The notes under the pieces: generated by a model
What the model was told of the DNA's origin: nothing
The model's database searches: none
The model's input: only the letters and a program-made list of their open reading frames with translations
Made by a program: the position numbers and the translations under genes
Assembly: GCF_036850765.1 (NCBI RefSeq)
Contig: NC_089493.1
Coordinates: 17,237,632 to 17,301,631, forward strand
DNA: 64,000 nt
From: Saccopteryx bilineata
Lineage: Eukaryota; Chordata; Mammalia; Chiroptera; Emballonuridae
Direction of reading: 5' to 3'
Shown here: positions 50,113-62,509 of the stretch, piece by piece
Layout: each line of letters opens with the position of its first letter
How positions within the stretch are numbered: the stretch's first letter is position 1

Positions 50113-50574
50113 AGTCAGTTAAGGGTAGTCACGGAAGAAGTGCTGACCTGACTGTACACTTTTCAGGAATGATGTGACTGAGAATAGATGACTAGGGGCA
50201 GGTGACTGACATGAAGTGATTATTTTAAGAAAACTAATTTAGTCAAGAAAGTATTCAAGAAATGAAAATGATTCAGTTATCTTCAGAACAAAACTATACT
50301 GTTACCTCTCATTATCAATGACTGCATCGTGAAATTGACAATTCCAAACAGTACGTACTATTGTATATCTAAATAGATAGGCATACAACTGAATCAAATA
50401 ATGAGATCACCCATAAATCCAAATGGTCCAAGTCTTGTTTCATGATCAAATAAGTGACCGAGGAAGGAATAAAATTTATGGAAATACAATGTGAAACCTT
50501 TTCAGCTTATATAAATAAATAAACAAATGCAAAAAGGGGACTGACAAAGTCATTTGAAATGGTGCAGCTTTTTG

Positions 50575-50776
50575 CCTTGGCTGGGTAGCTCAGTTAGTTA
50601 GAATGTTATCCCAATGCTCCAGGGTTGTGGGTTCGATCACAGGTCAGGGCACATAAAAGTATCAACTAATGAATACATAAATAAGTAACAACAAATTGAT
50701 TTCTCTCTCTCTCTCTCTCTTTCTCCTTTCTTTCTCTCTAAAATCAATTAAAAAGAAATAAGTAGGTAGATAAAAA
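50575..50776 (+). mobile_element. Older VES-like tRNA-derived SINE (type D)
   Basis: Head CCTTGGCTGGGTAGCTCAGT, B box GGGTTCGATCACAGG, CT-rich tract and a CTAAAATCAATTAAAAAG tail. Diverged target-site duplication: GGTGCAGCTTTTTG at 50561-50574 and GATGCAGCCCTTTG at 50777-50790. It is the first SINE on the other side of the FLRT2 exon. Confidence 0.85.
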
Positions 50777-50790
50777 GATGCAGCCCTTTG

Positions 50791-53224
50791 ACCTGACCCC
50801 ATGACAAAGCACTATAAATTAAACTTAAGTCACAGACACACGTGTGAAGGCAGACAGGAGAATTTCCTTCCCCACTTCTTGCCTCCTCTCATCTTTTGTC
50901 TTCCTCCAAAATAGCTAATAACCGAGTTACCAAGTAAAATGACCAAACTCTAGTCCGGGACACATTTCCACGTATCCCCTCTTTTGGAACCTCCAGGTGT
51001 CCGTGAGATGTGCCACTGTGATCCCTTTGAGAGTTGCAATGCTCGTGATTGAGAATACATTATTTCTTAAAAACACGACCTTCTTTCTTCCCATCTGTGA
51101 ATGTGTACTGCTTTTAAAGGAGGACTTCAGTACACTTTGAAATGACAGAAGACACGGTTGCAGAAGGAAAGGCAACCCACAGATCGTAATCACGGCTTTA
51201 AGCTCCAGTACGCGTTCCATCTGCTTTTAGCTCAGAGAGGCAAAGAAGTTAATTGAGAGGTGCCAGATTTGATTTTTCTACAAAATAAGCTGACATGACA
51301 GGACATGGAAAGCTATCAGTCTCTTAATTCTCACCAAGAGCCAGAAATTGAAACAAGTTATATCAAAAAGCACAGAGGAACTATTTAAAATTGTTCCCTT
51401 AGCTATCTTTAGAAACATAATTAAAAAAGAAAAAAAAACCGTAAGTGCTATTTAAGTGTCAAGAATATTATAAATTTGCTCTACAATTTAAAAGATTGTG
51501 AACCATCTAAAAAAAAATACCTTGGAAGACCAAAAACCAATAAAATTCATTACTTATTTTTCAGAAACCTTTTTTAAAAAAGAGGAGTAGACATCTCCAG
51601 GCAAAAACAGATCACGTGATACTTTGTAAAAAATCAAACATTATTTAATTTGTTAAAATTGCAAATATATAGTTTGCCAATGAATAAAACCATCCCTTCC
51701 AGCAAAATTCCTCTATGCTTAAAGAATAATTTATAGTATAGAAAAAGAAAATGAGTTCAAGCCATAAGTTTGGAATCATCCTTAGCTCAGGTTTCAAATT
51801 TTTAAACCATTTTAATGTTCCCTAATAGTTTTCTACTCAAGCTCATCATCCTTGGTCCAGGAGCATGAGCTTGACCTCAAAATTTGATGGAAACACAGAA
51901 TCAACATGTTAGCAAGAGCATCAGGGATGCACATTAAAATTTGAGAAACATGGCCCTAAACAGTTCCATCTTATTTAGTTGTGCAAATGTTTTCATTAAC
52001 TACATGTAAATTAAGTGTAAGAGCAGGTCAAATGACTTTTTCGAGAAAAAGTCATAAGGCATAAGGCACACTAACCACTTCTCTCCCCAAGAGACAGTCT
52101 AAAATTACATCTGACATGTAAGTGACATTTTATAAGTGGAGCAGTGCAATGACTATGTATGTCTCCTGACCTCGGTGGACTTTGAAAGGTGTTTAGAAAA
52201 GCCTTTGAATGACAAGCGCTAATGGCTGGCAGAATTCATTTGTAATCAAAGGAGTCCACTTTTACAAAGCATGATTTATTTACGAAGAAAAAACAATTTC
52301 ATGCTGTTAGCATCTTATTTTTTAAAAAAAATAAAATAAATGGAAAAGAAAGGTTACAAAAAATGAGACCTAGAATATTTTTGAGTATTCCACAAGCATC
52401 TCCCAAGTGTGACAGAATCACCCAGAAAATAAAGTTGCCTAAGGGGGAAAACAGCTGCTCCAGGGTCTCTAAGTAAGTTCCTACAGAAAAAGAATAGATG
52501 CTTACCTGTGCTAAAATGCCAAATTTAGGGCCTGGAAACAAGAAGCCAATACTTGAGGATGACAGAATTTACTTGGAAAACTTCTAAGGTAACTGCCTTC
52601 AGACAACAATCACTGGGAGCTAACGGGGGACACAGGTATGGACCTGGGACTCTCATGATGTACCCACACTGTAAATTCTTCCACTTGCCTGAGCTGTGAC
52701 TCTGGTGGAAGAGGAAGGCTCCGGCCTGAACCCTTGCGGGTGTACTGAGTGATGGGTGCGTCTTTTCTAATCACGTGAGAAGAGGACATGGTCCTGAAGA
52801 GGACTCCTCATAGGACTACGTGGGACAAAATTACTGTTCATCCACCTTCCTAGAAGAAAAGTCTCATCAAGATCACAGTGTGTTGATCAGCAACGACAAG
52901 GGCAATTTGGAATGACAACAGACACTCAAGGTTTTCTTTGAGTTTCCTGAGAATCCCTCAAAAGAACCGCACAGTAGATTCGCCCTTGGATCAACAACAG
53001 CTGACCTGTCACGTCGGACAAAAACTGGATCTGTGTTCAAAATCACACAAGTGTAAAATTACAAACACGGAGACAAGAAACATTTAATTTCAGTAACCTA
53101 CAGTTTCCTCTGTATTTTCAGCTCTAATTCCTACTGAATAACAAAGGCAGAAATCTTTTTAGACCTTAAGCTGGAAACTGTATTTATAGAGAAAATAGTC
53201 CACAGGAGAAGTCAATACACTGGG
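50791..53224. other. Non-coding stretch, presumed FLRT2 intron
   Basis: No exon, repeat or RNA gene is recognised. Confidence 0.4.
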
Positions 53225-53790
53225 CCCTGAGTTCTAATCCTACTTCTGACTGCCATTTGCTAGAGGACTTGGATTAATTAATCTGTTAGGTCTCAGTCTT
53301 CCCACATGAAAAATGAGACTAAGCCCTGGCCGGCTGGCTCAGTGGTAGACCATGAGCCCAGCGTGTGAATGTCCTGGGTTTGATTCCCAACCAGGGCACA
53401 CAGGAGAAGTACCTATCTGCTTCCTCCCCTCCCCCTTTTGCTTGTCTCTCTCTTTCTCTCTCTCTCTTCTCCTCCCCTCCTGCAGCCATGCCTCAACAAG
53501 AATGAGTTGGTCAAGGTGCTGAGGATGGCTCCATGGCCTTCACCTCAAAAGCTAAAAAAAAAAAAATGGCTCTGGTTGTAATGGAGCATTGCCCCCTTGT
53601 GGGCTTGCCAGGTGGATCTCAGTTGGGGTGCATGGGGGAGTCTGTCTCTGTCTCCCCTTCTCTAACTAAATTTTTAAAAAAAAGAAAGAAAAATGAGAGT
53701 AATAGTATTTCCTAACTCACAGCATTCTTGAGAGGATTAAGTGGAATGATATGGTGAAAAGTTGGTATAGTTGCCTGACCCATGGCAAAA
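53225..53790 (+). mobile_element. MIR fragment split by a SINE insertion
   Basis: Left part (53225-53322): GAGTTCTAATCCTACTTCTG, TCAGTCTTCCCACATGAAAA. Right part (53703-53790): AGTATTTCCTAACTCACAGC, GAGAGGATTAAGTGGAATGA, GTTGCCTGACCCATGG. Together they follow the sense MIR order, with the type A SINE at 53323-53687 between them. Confidence 0.75.
53323..53687 (+). mobile_element. Long tRNA-derived bat SINE (type A) inside a MIR
   Basis: Head GCCCTGGCCGGCTGGCTCAG, diverged body, A-rich end. Target-site duplication with one mismatch: GAAAAATGAGACTAA at 53308-53322 and GAAAAATGAGAGTAA at 53688-53702. Confidence 0.9.
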
Positions 53791-54204
53791 AAGCGTAATA
53801 ATTTTAAATGATTGTTCTATGTAGTTGTTACTATTAGTGCTACCCAAAAAGGTAAACTGCGACAGAAAAAGCAAAAGAATATCACCTTTGACCTGTCAAT
53901 ATCTGTGCCTTTTTACCTACCCCAAGATTTCTCAACCTCAGAACTACTGACCCTTTGAGCTACATGATTCTTCTGTGTGGGGTTGTCCGAAGCACCCAGA
54001 CATGTCTTCAAACACTGCCATGTTATATAGTCCTTAGGATGGCAAAACCTCCTCCACCTTAAGACCACTGGCTTGCCCCACCTCCTATGAGCCCTAGAAG
54101 GTTAACATGATGATTCTGATTTTACACAGAAAATAGAACGTAAGTTTCTAATAAATGGAACCTAAAAACTTTCCTTGCCATATGGACATGGAAAATGCAG
54201 TATG

Positions 54205-54430
54205 TTTTTCATCCATTTCTTCCACCAATATTTACTGGGCACTAGAATGAGGATACCGTCTTTTGCGGAGCTGATGTGGTTTTCCGCTTCATGAGGTTTA
54301 AATTTTAGTGAGGGGAATAAAACTGAATATGCCAGGAATTACGGTACTGTGTCAAGAACGCTAACCTAGCCCATGAGGCACCAAGAAAAGCATTGAAGGA
54401 GAACGACTCTCTCTGTGACTATCTGAAGGG
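54205..54430. mobile_element. Ancient dispersed repeat, family uncertain (L2-like)
   Basis: CACCAATATTTACTGGGCAC, GGATACCGTC and TTTAAATTTTAGTGAGGGGA resemble the same old family as 62510-63075. Confidence 0.45.
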
Positions 54431-54514
54431 TAAGAAGGTATAAGCCAGGGGGGACTCCTGAATTCTTCACATAGATCCAAGCTGGTCAGATTGTGGCTCT
54501 AGAGGCAAAACACA

Positions 54515-54616
54515 GTCCAGCAGAGAAAAGAAACAAAATTTGAACTTCTCCCCAACTTTGCTCCTGTCCAGCAGAGAAAAGAAACAAAATTTGAACTTCT
54601 CCCCAACTTTGCTCCT
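54515..54616. repeat. Perfect 51-bp tandem duplication
   Basis: Units 54515-54565 and 54566-54616 are identical at all 51 positions and directly adjacent (each starts GTCCAGCAGAGAAAAG and ends TTTGCTCCT). Confidence 0.97.
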
Positions 54617-55727
54617 CACTGAAGTAGTCTAGTTTCCAGAGGATCATAAAGAAGCCTGTGCTTCAACATCACTAGCCATTTTGTTTGTAAGTCTCTAACA
54701 GCTAGGAATAAAAAAAGATTCTGCTTTACAAGACGAATTTTAAATATTGAGAGCAAAAGTAATGGTTCTTCTTTTTTGCTTTCTGATTTGTTTGAACGCT
54801 GAATTGACTACACGCCCCCTCCAGGAAACTGGCCATTATGAAGGACGGCTTCATGGAAGGCACTCAGTAAAAACAAGAAATTTTTATTTAAAAGCATAAA
54901 ACATGGTTTCAAAAGCCTGAGTGTAAATCAGCAAGAAACTAATGCTTGTTGGAGACAGCAAGCCCTGGGCCTGCCAGTCTATTAATGATGACAGAAACAG
55001 CAGAAGTTTTTCCAGACTACTTTTCTCTGAGACTCAAAGCACACAAATCACAGAAAAGCTTTCTGCAGAGTGTCTCTTCCTTAGTGCTGCCTAAGAAGGC
55101 TTTTCTTTTTGTTTTTTTTTTTTAATTGTAAGATCCTCTATTCCAGGAGCACTTAATAAACTCAGACTATACAAATCATAGTTCAGAAAATAGGAACTGT
55201 CAATAAAGACTGTCGATTGCATAATATAATGATACTAGAACAGACCTAATAAAATCGCAATGGTTTTGGCATTGACTGGATTGGGACAAGACAGCCCAAG
55301 GCAGAAAGTGATACAAACAGGAAAGCTCCCACGATGAGGGATCCTCCCAGAAGCGCTTCCCTGGGTCCATCAGACTTAGAGCTTCCGCAGGCAGGCAGTT
55401 TGCGCTTAAAATCAGACACACGCAGGTGCAGGACCCATGGGCCTCACTGCATTGCACGTGTCTTTGTTACAATCTGGAAATACTAAAGCAATTGTAGATC
55501 TTCGGCACATTTCCATATTCCTGAAGGTAGGTTATAAATACTGTGCATACAACAATCAGGAGAGTTCTATCAGTAGTTGGCCAATATGTGAGGCTTACCA
55601 GAGGAATTTGGGGGGAAAATATAACAATAGCCTTCCCCTAACTTGAAATCATCTTTCCCTTTCATTCACTGAACCTCAACCAAGCCCCTTACAGGTTCTT
55701 ATTAGACAAATATTTTTTCGTCTAAAA

Positions 55728-55789
55728 CAAAGAAAGAGAAAGGAAGAGAAAGAGAAGGAGGGAAGGAGGGAAAGAAGGGAGGAAGGAAA
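55728..55789. repeat. GA-rich (GAAA/GGAA)n purine tract
   Basis: Sixty-two consecutive bases that are almost all purine on the + strand; such tracts can form triplex DNA. Confidence 0.9.
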
Positions 55790-56499
55790 CACTTTATTTA
55801 ACCAGTTGACAATTTCCTGGCTCCAGGCCGTCTAGAACTGAACACATTAAAATTGAACAACAAAAAAAGCTATTCTCCTGGCAAACATAAAACTCTCCAA
55901 CACATTTGAAGAGTTGTTCTCCCAAGATTTCCAATGCAGTTGGTTCAAATAATAGGGATAAGTGTAGAACAAACGACCAGTGTTACAAACTCAAAAGCGT
56001 AAACTTTGAAGACACACTCACTACTGCCGCAGGCTACTCAAAATCTCTCAATCCACCTGGGAGCTCACACTGACCATCCTTTGGGTCCATTAAAATCTGC
56101 ATAATCTATATTACAGACTGGGTCTTCAGTGTGTGCAATAAACCCAGTGGTGAACAAACACTAATAGAGAAGAATTTTATTGAGACAGCACCAGTAAAAT
56201 TAAAGGAAAAATAAATAAAAAAGCCATGTCCCAGCATGTACCTGGAGTAGGGAAGGAAAGAATAGATTAAATCATCTTGCCTCTCCCTCTTTCCCTTTCT
56301 TTCTTTTTTTGGAAGGTAAATTATGCTGGCATAGAACAGAAATTTGAACTTAATGTTTAGACAATTATTGATAATTCAAAAACAAACAAACAAACGAAGA
56401 AATAAGTAACTACACTCACATGATTCATCCGTAGGCTCCTGTGCCATTTCCAACCTGATTTCAGATGCAGCTAAATATTCAAATATCTATTGAGCGTTA

Positions 56500-56665
56500 G
56501 TGATTGCTAGTAGTGTGAAATACACACAGGATATGAAGAATAAGATGTTATTATCTTTGATTTACAAAGGAAGAAACAACCTGGGAGAAATCTGTGACTT
56601 AATCAACTTCAAATAGTAACAAATCTTAGAAGTGGAATTACAACTCAGTTCTCCTGGTTTTGAAA
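56500..56665 (-). mobile_element. MIR SINE fragment
   Basis: TGTTATTATCTTTGATTTAC, AAAGGAAGAAACAACCTGGG and AGTGGAATTACAACTCAG follow antisense MIR order. Confidence 0.6.
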
Positions 56666-57067
56666 AAAAAAAACAAACCAGTCTTTCCACTGAATCACAT
56701 TTCTCCCTTTTCAGTTTAGAGCTCACAATTTATCATTTTACAAATTCTGCCAACACCCCAGTTTCCCTGGCTTTCTGTTTTTTTGTTTTTTTTTTTACTT
56801 CACCTATCAGGCAAACATCTCCCACCCAAACACAGCCCGATCTCCCCTCTGCCAGGGTTTCAGATTCCCACTAGAGAAAGTCATTTAACAAGACAGACTA
56901 GCTCTACCTGGAATTAAAAATCTGCAGCTTAGAGTGAGACCTCCCCCTACCTAGCACTCTTATTCTACTTTCTCTAGAAAATTCCCACTCCCCCGTTCCT
57001 CAAAGTTGGTGTCAATCTTTTCTCTTAGACCACTAAACCTTCCCCCTTCACTCTCAGTAGACAATCT

Positions 57068-57320
57068 GATTTTTTTTAAAAAAAAACTAAAGGTATTGGG
57101 GTGACATTGGTTTATAAAACAATACAATTTTCAAGTTTACAACTCAACAAAAAGTCATCTGCACATTGCATTGTATGCCCATCGCCTCAAGCAAAGTTTC
57201 TTCCCTTCCCCCCGTACCCCCCTGTCCATCCCCAATGAGTCTCCATCTCCCTTTCCTTATGGCTCCTACTACCATGCTCTCTGTGACTATGCGTCATGTA
57301 CCTGTGTTTTTTAGCTAATG
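57068..57320 (-). mobile_element. L1 3' UTR fragment, antisense
   Basis: GTATTGGGGTGACATTGGTT is the antisense of the terminal L1 phrase seen at 9030-9055 and 60535-60560, and the following TTTACAACTCAACAAAAAGT and CATTGTATGCCCATCGCC continue it. Confidence 0.7.
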
Positions 57321-58867
57321 CTTTCACCTTCTTTCATCTACAGCCCCCTCCCGCCACCCCTCTGACAGCTAGACAGCCTGGTTTGAATCTGCAGATAACT
57401 AGGAGACATCAGACAGCATCTCCCATGTCTTTCTGTTTCAAAACATATGAGTCTACCTGCATCCGCACCCACATTCCTCTCCTTAGAGGTTGATTACATG
57501 AGTTCTTCCTTGGAGTCCTTTCTTTACAGACTTCTGCAGAACATAATTCTCTATCTCCTCCTTTGCTGTATGCACAACCTCCTGCTCTCAAACTGGATCC
57601 ACTTGTAAACTTTCTACAATATTTTCTACTTAAATATAATCCCTTTGGACCAAAATCTTACCCCCTGGCTGTTGACACTCTTCTCTCCTTACTTTTAGTC
57701 AAATTCACCCCCCCCCCAAATAGTTCATCATCAATACCTCTGTTTTCTCATCTCCCACCCATCACCATCACCACCCACACTGGTTCCTACCCTACTTTCT
57801 CACAAGCACCTCTCACTGATGTCAGCAGTCAACATCAGGTTGCCAAATCCACAGGGCTTTGCCTGTCTTCCTCCTATTTGGGTTTATAGCACCATTTCGA
57901 TTTGTTGTGCATGCTCTTCTTAAAGCATCAGCATTTCTTGGTTGTGTTGACATCTTAGTGTGCTGGTTTTCCTTCTATTCCATTTGCTATTTCTTATTCT
58001 GTAGGCTCTCTTTCTTCAATTCTAGCCATTCAGTATGAGTTCAGTAAGCTTGGGTCCAGTGACTGGTCTTATATCCTTCTATAGGAAATGGCTTCCAAGC
58101 TTTCAGCTTAAATTATCATCTTATGCCAATGAATTGTACACTTTAATCTCCAGCCTAGGCTGTCCTCTCAGCTCCTTACCTGTACATTCCAACACCCACT
58201 TGATTTATTCACTTTGGTGTTTCAAGATCACTTCCAATTTAGTATGTATAATTTTAGATAATTTTCAGAACTTTACATGCACTGACTCATAACAAAGCCA
58301 TGCATTTTCTACTGTAATTACTCCCGAAGAAGGAATGGGTGCCCCATGTTAAGTCGCGTCTCTTGGGCCAATGAGGAGATAAGAGCCAGAGATGGGATTT
58401 GAACTTGGATGTGAACTGGAGAGCCTCGCTCCTAACTCACGTCATCCTGACTCCCTGAAAGCTCTGTGCAGCCAGAGACAGCATTTTTCCAACTGCTTTC
58501 ACCCACTGTTATTTCTCCTGAGCCTACAGCAGCTTGTGGCAGGATTCCAGAAGTTCACAGAATAAATGAACGTATCAAAAACGACTTTCAGATGATTACT
58601 TTGCTGGAAAAGACCATCTGTAAAAACACTTCAAAATCTTCAGTCTGAGGTTCCATAAGGAATCATCAAGGTAATATCTCAGAACAGACTACAAGGGGTT
58701 TTAGCCTACTCTAACCCATTCAGAGACATTGAGGGGTAAAGAAATGGATGAATAGTCCCCGAATACAAAGAAGCTCGATGACCTTACAAAAAGGTGTAGA
58801 ACATGCAACTGGAAAATAATTGCAATTATGACAGTACCATTCTTGTTTTACAAATCATATCAAATTC
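57321..58867. other. Non-coding stretch, presumed intron
   Basis: Pyrimidine-rich on the + strand; a MIR-like fragment lies at about 58245-58440 (GCCAATGAGGAGATAAGAGC, TGGGATTTGAACTTGGATGT). The open frame of 108 codons at 57563-57889 is unremarkable. Confidence 0.45.
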
Positions 58868-58879
58868 TGTGTCCTCATT

Positions 58880-59238
58880 TATTTATTTTTTTCTGAATTG
58901 AGAAGCAGAGAGGCAGAGAGACTCCAGCATGCCCCCAACTGGGATCTACCAGCATCCCACCAAGGAGCGATGCTCTGCTCATCTGGAGCATTGCTCCATT
59001 GCAACCAGAGCCATTCTAGGGCCTGAGGTAGATGTCATGGAGCCATCCTCAGAGCCCAGGCCAACTTTGCTCCAATAGAGCCTTGGCTGTGGAAGGTGAA
59101 GAGAGAGATAGAAAGAAAGAAGAGAAGGAAGGGTGGAGACAGATGGATGCTTCTCTTGTGTACCCTGACGGGGAATCAAACCTAGGAGTTCCATACGCTG
59201 GGCCAATGCTCTACAACTGAGCCAACCAGCCAAGGTCA
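58880..59238 (-). mobile_element. Long tRNA-derived bat SINE (type A), older copy
   Basis: Left TTTATTTATTTTTTTC tail, right CTACAACTGAGCCAACCAGC head in antisense. Target-site duplication with one mismatch: TGTGTCCTCATT at 58868-58879 and TGTGTCCTTATT at 59239-59250. Confidence 0.9.
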
Positions 59239-59559
59239 TGTGTCCTTATTGACCCACAGTAGTGCTGACATGGGTCATTCTGACCCACTGTTACAAACCT
59301 CATTTGCTGAAAGGCATGTCTGATCATACCAGATACATAACACTGCAGTTCTGTGATGGTTATGACCTGAATTCAGTCAAGTCTTTAAGATCTATCACAC
59401 AAAAACTACATGTTTTTTGCTCATATAATACCAACAACTTATATATTTATATAGAGTCAGTGTGACAGTGAACTGTGTTTTAGTTGCATATACTTTACCG
59501 CTCCACAGGGTTAGAATCAATACAAAACAAGCCAGCATCTTTCAGAGCTATGGAAATGC

Positions 59560-60570
59560 TTATGCACTAATCACAAAAGTATATGCACCCCTATGTTCAC
59601 TGCCACATTATTTACAACAGCCAAGATTTGAAAACAGTGCAAGTGCCCATCAGTGGATGACTGGATAAAAAAGCTACGGTACATTAACACAATAGACTAC
59701 CACTCAACTGTAAAAAAGAATGAACTCGTGCGTTTTGCAACAGCATGAATGGACCCAGGGAGTATTATGTTAAGTGAAATAAGCCAGAGAAAGATAAGTA
59801 CTGTATAATTTCATCTATACATGGAATCTAATGAACAGATTAACAGACCAAATAGAAACAGACTCATAGCCCTGGCCGGTTGGCTCAGTGATGGAGCGTC
59901 GGCCTGGCATGCAGAAGTCCCGGGTTCGATTTTCGGCCAGGGCACACAGGAGAAGCGCCCATCTGCTTCTCCACCCCTCCCCCTCTCTTTCCGCTCTGTC
60001 TCTCTCTTCCCCTCCCGCAGCGAGGCTCCATTGGAGCAAAGATGGCCCGGGCACTGGGGATGGCTCCTTGGCCTCTGCCCCAGGCGCTAGAGTGGCTCTG
60101 GTCACGACAGAGCGACACCCCGGAGGGGCAGAGCATCGCCCCCTGGTGGGCGTGCTGGGTGGATCCCGGTCGGGCGCATGCGGGAGTCTGTCTGACTGTC
60201 TCTCCCCGTTGCCAGCTTCAGAAAAATACAAAAAATAAAAATAAATAAATAAACAGACTCATAGAGACAGAAAGAAGACTGACTGATGTCTGATGTCAGA
60301 GGGGAGGGAGGTTGGGGAGCTGGGTGAAAAGATAAAGAAATTAAGCAAAAAGAGTAAACCCTTATAGACACAAATAAAAGCATGGGGATTAACAGGGAGA
60401 AGGAGGTGGTCAGCTTGAACAGAATTAAAGGGGGATAAATGGTGATGGAGGGAGACTTGACTGGAGGTGGTAAACACACAATACAATATACAGATGATGT
60501 ATGCATATTGTGCACCTGAAACCTGTATCATTTTATTAACCAATGTCACCGCAATATTTCAGTAAAAATT
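59560..60570 (+). mobile_element. L1 3' end, interrupted by a SINE
   Basis: End of ORF2 (GCACCCCTATGTTCACTGCC, TTATTTACAACAGCCAAG, AAGTGCCCATCAGTGGATGA) runs into the 3' UTR (AATGAACAGATTAACAGACC) and, beyond the SINE, to ACCTGAAACCTGTATCATTT, CCAATGTCACC and an A-rich end. The ORF2 remnant has stops; it is 5'-truncated and dead. Confidence 0.85.
59870..60250 (+). mobile_element. Long tRNA-derived bat SINE (type A) nested in an L1
   Basis: Head CCCTGGCCGGTTGGCTCAGT, body close to the other young copies, tail AAAATAAAAATAAATAAAT. A perfect 14-bp target-site duplication, AAACAGACTCATAG, lies at 59856-59869 and 60251-60264. Confidence 0.96.
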
Positions 60571-60607
60571 TTATATATGTATATATATGTGTATATATAT
60601 ATATATG
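60571..60607. repeat. (TA)-rich low-complexity tract
   Basis: TATATATGTATATATATGTG and further TA repeats immediately after the L1 end, probably grown from its tail. Confidence 0.9.
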
Positions 60608-61800
60608 AGCAAAAAGAAAGGCTTGTGAAAAATATATATAAACTGGATCCCAAAATATAAACATGGCCTACTTCCATAATTTCCCACCAATATATTGCAT
60701 CCTATATGTAATATACATAATGGTAATGAAAAAAGTCAGGTGTCTCCTTCATGACAAGAATACAGATTTGACTCAGTGACATGGATTAGCACCTTGAATG
60801 CAATTACACAGAGTATTTCCAGGTGAGTTACATGGTTCTGAGTCTAAAATATGAAAAATGTATTGCTTAAATCTATTTTGGTATCACTGGGAAGGTTCTG
60901 AATGTAAGTACTATAACATTTCTCATTGAATAAATGAGTTTTATAGTGCATCTTTTTGTCTTCAGAACACCTGTCATGCCGACGTGCCAGGCTATGTTCA
61001 GGGACTATTTCTGGATGTCGAGGATAAAAGGGGGCAAAACAAACAGGGAAAAAATGATTATTTCTTATCTTTGACCCTCTCTTTCTCTCAAGGACATTTC
61101 TCCCCCTAAAATATGATCCCATGTGGGTCAAAATAAAATCAAGTGATTTCCAAGACATAACATAAAACCTTAGATGAGAAGGTTCAGTAACATATTCAGT
61201 GTAGCTACACAGAGCACTCAGGAATAATTCAATGGAAAATAGTGAAAAGTTAGATTTTTTAAAACTACCGTTAAAATAAATCTATGCTGGTGGTCTTTTT
61301 CATTTGAATAAATTTTGGAATATGTTCCCCAAATATAGAGGGGTTTAAACATACAAGGAGGCCCCTTTAAAGTTTAATACACAGACAGAACACTGCTTTC
61401 ATTTATGGCTAGCTCAGGTTTCAAACTTTACTGCAAATGCAAGATGCTTGTATTATCTTAACAATATATCTGTTTCTAAAAAAAACAAAAAAGCAGTTAA
61501 ACACACACACACACACACAATCAGGAGAACATCATTTTTCTTTTCTGTAAGGAAAGCAAGGTGCAGTGTGAGTCAGTCCACACCTCCCAGGCCCCTGTGC
61601 ACATAGCTGCCACCAGAGGGAGGCAACACAGCTGAAAGAGGGTCCCATCACACACACACTCACACTGAAATGCACACACACTCTGTCTCTTTCACACACA
61701 TACACACAAATACTCACACTCAAGTCACATGAGAAGACAGTCTTGACTGGCTTTTCATCTTTGTCTCAGCTACTTGATGGCAATCCAGAAAAAGAGTTCT
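60608..61800. other. Non-coding stretch with (CA)n tracts
   Basis: No exon is recognised. A (CA)n run lies at 61500-61519 and a CA-rich imperfect tract at about 61648-61722. Confidence 0.5.
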
Positions 61801-61807
61801 AATCATG

Positions 61808-61978
61808 CTCTGGCCAGATAGCTCAGTGAGTTGGTGAGAACATTGTCCAGATTTGTACAGATTGTGGGTTCGATCCCAGGTCAGAGCATGTACAGGAACA
61901 GATTGATGCGTCTGTCTATCTCTCTCTCTATCTCTCTTCTTTTCTCACTAAAATCAATGAGCAAATAAAAAAAAAGAA
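61808..61978 (+). mobile_element. Older VES-like tRNA-derived SINE (type D)
   Basis: Head CTCTGGCCAGATAGCTCAGT, B box GGGTTCGATCCCAGG, CT-rich tract and tail CTAAAATCAATGAGCAAATA. The target-site duplication is unclear. Confidence 0.82.
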
Positions 61979-62509
61979 CATATTTTTTTAAAAAGTTAAA
62001 TCTTCACTTGTAAATAAAACTAATAACTGAAATATTAGAGAGTAATGTAAAATCTGGGAGGATAAAAAATTTAATAGATTGAGACTAAAAAAGGCAGCAT
62101 CATGTTTGAGATCAGATTGGATTACTTATTCCTTCCTTAGCTAAAACTACAACTGACTGAAATGCAGGCCCCCAGTGCTCAGGAGTATTGGAGCGGGTGT
62201 AGCAATGTTCACCCCCTAAAGTATTAATGGAAGTAGCAGATCTGCTCTTTTAAAACATTCAAGAAGAAACAGGTCATGGAAAAAAGACACATGAGTGGGC
62301 AATTACTTAATGTGATGTGAATTCCCAATTTGCTTCTGTTGTCTCTAAAATCTTTCTCACCAGTTTCTGAATCTTAAAATTTTATAATAATAATCCAATT
62401 CCTTTGGATTAGAATGCCATCCTCTCTATACAGGCAAATATTCTTGGCAGACATTCTATCTATATATCAAGTGAATTGTATCTACCATTCCCAAACGCTA
62501 GTACTTCAC

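Larger units (their letters stand above)
54617..57067. other. Non-coding stretch, presumed intron
   Basis: Contains a GA-rich purine tract (55728-55789) and a MIR-like fragment (56500-56665). No exon is recognised. Confidence 0.4.
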
